Assembly (NCBI RefSeq): GCF_000504245.1
Contig: NZ_KI632509.1
Span: 2,293,723 to 2,357,722 of the forward strand
Length of the DNA: 64,000 nt
Reading direction: 5' to 3'
From: Haloechinothrix halophila YIM 93223
GTDB taxonomy: Bacteria > Actinomycetota > Actinomycetes > Mycobacteriales > Pseudonocardiaceae
The position numbers and the translations under genes are program-made. The notes beneath the pieces are model-generated. The model did not search any database. It was not told the origin of the DNA and saw nothing but the letters and a program-made list of their open reading frames with translations. Each line of letters starts with the position of its first letter. Positions within the stretch are counted from its first letter, which is position 1. This document shows, piece after piece, positions 63,417-64,000 of this stretch.

Positions 63417-63877
63417 GGTGTTCCCCTTTCGTGCGCGCGCCGCGCGTTGACGGCGTCGGTCAGCGTGGTGAGGCTGTCACGCAGGGCGAGGAGCTCGCTG
63501 GGGTCCAGGGACGTCGAACCTGCCGCCCGCTCGGGAACGGCAGCGGCCTGTTCACGCAGTTCGTCCCCTTGCTCGGTGAGATGCACGACCACGGATCGCT
63601 CGTCAGAGTCGCTGCGCTTGCGCTCGATGACTCCTCGGGTCGCGAGGCGTTTGAGCATGGGCGAGAGCGTTCCGGAGTCGAGGTCGAGCGCCTGGCCGAG
63701 TTCGCGGACCGTGGTCGGTCCGCGCTCCCACAGCACCAGCAGCACCAGGTACTGCGGATAGGTGAGATCCAGCTCGTCGAGCAGCGGGCGATACAGCTGC
63801 GTCAGTGCGCGGGACGCCCGGTATAGCGCGAAGCAGACCTGCTTGTTCAGGTCCAGCTCGCCACCCTGCGATGTCAT
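63413..63877 (-). CDS. OhrR-type MarR-family redox regulator
   Basis: 154 aa. The N-terminus LDLNKQVCFALYRASRALTQ with a single Cys in CFALY is the reactive-cysteine motif of OhrR; LTYPQYLVLLVLWERGPTTV and the winged helix LDLDSGTLSPMLKRLATRGV follow. OhrR responds to organic hydroperoxides. ATG 63877 with GGAGGT 7 bases upstream. It overlaps the reductase downstream. A 19-bp palindrome at 63904-63922 is the probable autoregulatory site. Confidence 0.88.
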   Translation of the reverse strand: MTSQGGELDLNKQVCFALYRASRALTQLYRPLLDELDLTYPQYLVLLVLWERGPTTVRELGQALDLDSGTLSPMLKRLATRGVIERKRSDSDERSVVVHLTEQGDELREQAAAVPERAAGSTSLDPSELLALRDSLTTLTDAVNARRAHERGTP

Positions 63878-63903
63878 ACGGACACCTCCACGTTCTAGGA
63901 TGA

Positions 63904-63922
63904 TGCACAACTAAGTTGCGCA
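63904..63922. promoter_or_regulatory. Operator-like palindrome upstream of the OhrR-type gene
   Basis: TGCACAACTAAGTTGCGCA: nearly perfect dyad (one mismatch pair) 27 bases before the ATG at 63877. Size and position fit a MarR/OhrR binding site. Confidence 0.6.
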
Positions 63923-63941
63923 CAATCAAAAGCGGGCCGCC

Positions 63942-64000
63942 TCACACCAGCCCCGCCATGCGGAGCTTGTCCGGATTGGCCTGGTCGTAGATCGCCCAGA
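63942..64000 (-). CDS. 3' end of an unidentified gene
   Basis: Read leftward from the window edge, the frame ends WAIYDQANPDKLRMAGLV then TGA (63944-63942). The NPDKL ending resembles the SnoaL-like tail of ECF41/SigJ-type sigma factors, but 18 residues are too few for certainty. Confidence 0.35.
   Translation of the reverse strand, partial: WAIYDQANPDKLRMAGLV

Overview
The window is chromosomal DNA of a high-GC actinobacterium. Gene order and families (hrcA-dnaJ-rsmE, phoH-ybeY-CNNM-cdd-like-era, recO-uppS, ArsR-Zur, glyS, dgt; EspC-like and WXG-type secretion targets; Cys leader peptide before a siroheme sulfite reductase) match the Mycobacteriales/Pseudonocardiales. Short hairpin-forming intergenic repeats and the DUF5997/LysR-like pair make a Pseudonocardiaceae-type organism the best guess. 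Starts are often GTG and many genes overlap by ATGA.

Layout. 1-9 kb: threonine synthase behind an S-box SAM riboswitch, holA, rpsT, a four-gene type VII secretion-type cassette (membrane protein, YbaB-like, EspC-like, WXG-type protein) and lepA. 9-18 kb: a mixed block with an alpha/beta hydrolase, an MDR dehydrogenase, an exported guanyl-specific RNase with a barstar inhibitor, catalase beside a broken Fur-family repressor, DUF5997 with a stand-alone LysR effector domain, SelO and an enoyl-CoA hydratase. 18-24 kb: one leftward assimilatory sulfate operon (leader peptide, sulfite reductase, zinc-ribbon mini-protein, cysH, cysD, cysN, sirohydrochlorin chelatase). 24-30.6 kb: hemW, an RlaP-type nucleotidyltransferase, FetB-like permease, hrcA, dnaJ, rsmE.

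30.6-46.5 kb is an accessory block splitting the usual rsmE-to-phoH core: a seven-gene leftward operon with a branched-chain-type ABC importer plus two ANL-family ligases, divergent from an IclR regulator and a degenerate acetyl-CoA-synthetase-like protein, then a GAF/Fis regulator convergent with a Tat-exported molybdenum hydroxylase pair (iorA/iorB-like). It looks like uptake, CoA activation and oxidation of carboxylic or aromatic compounds.

46.7-60.4 kb returns to core genes: HIT protein, phoH interrupted by an intein, ybeY, CNNM/CBS protein, cdd-like, era, MpaB-type oxygenase, recO, uppS, YbjN-like, Zur and ArsR metal regulators, glyS, YdcF-like protein, dgt. 60.4-64 kb: a cytosolic serpin overlapping dgt, an AhpD-like protein, and an OhrR-type MarR repressor with an NADP-dependent reductase.

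Most notable: a class 3 (Ala1, W/C/T triad) homing intein inside phoH; the SAM riboswitch on thrC; two arrays of a 21-bp hairpin repeat; a second repeat whose edge forms the stop codon of upstream genes; the catalase-linked Fur remnant; two CoA-ligase-like proteins lacking catalytic motifs.
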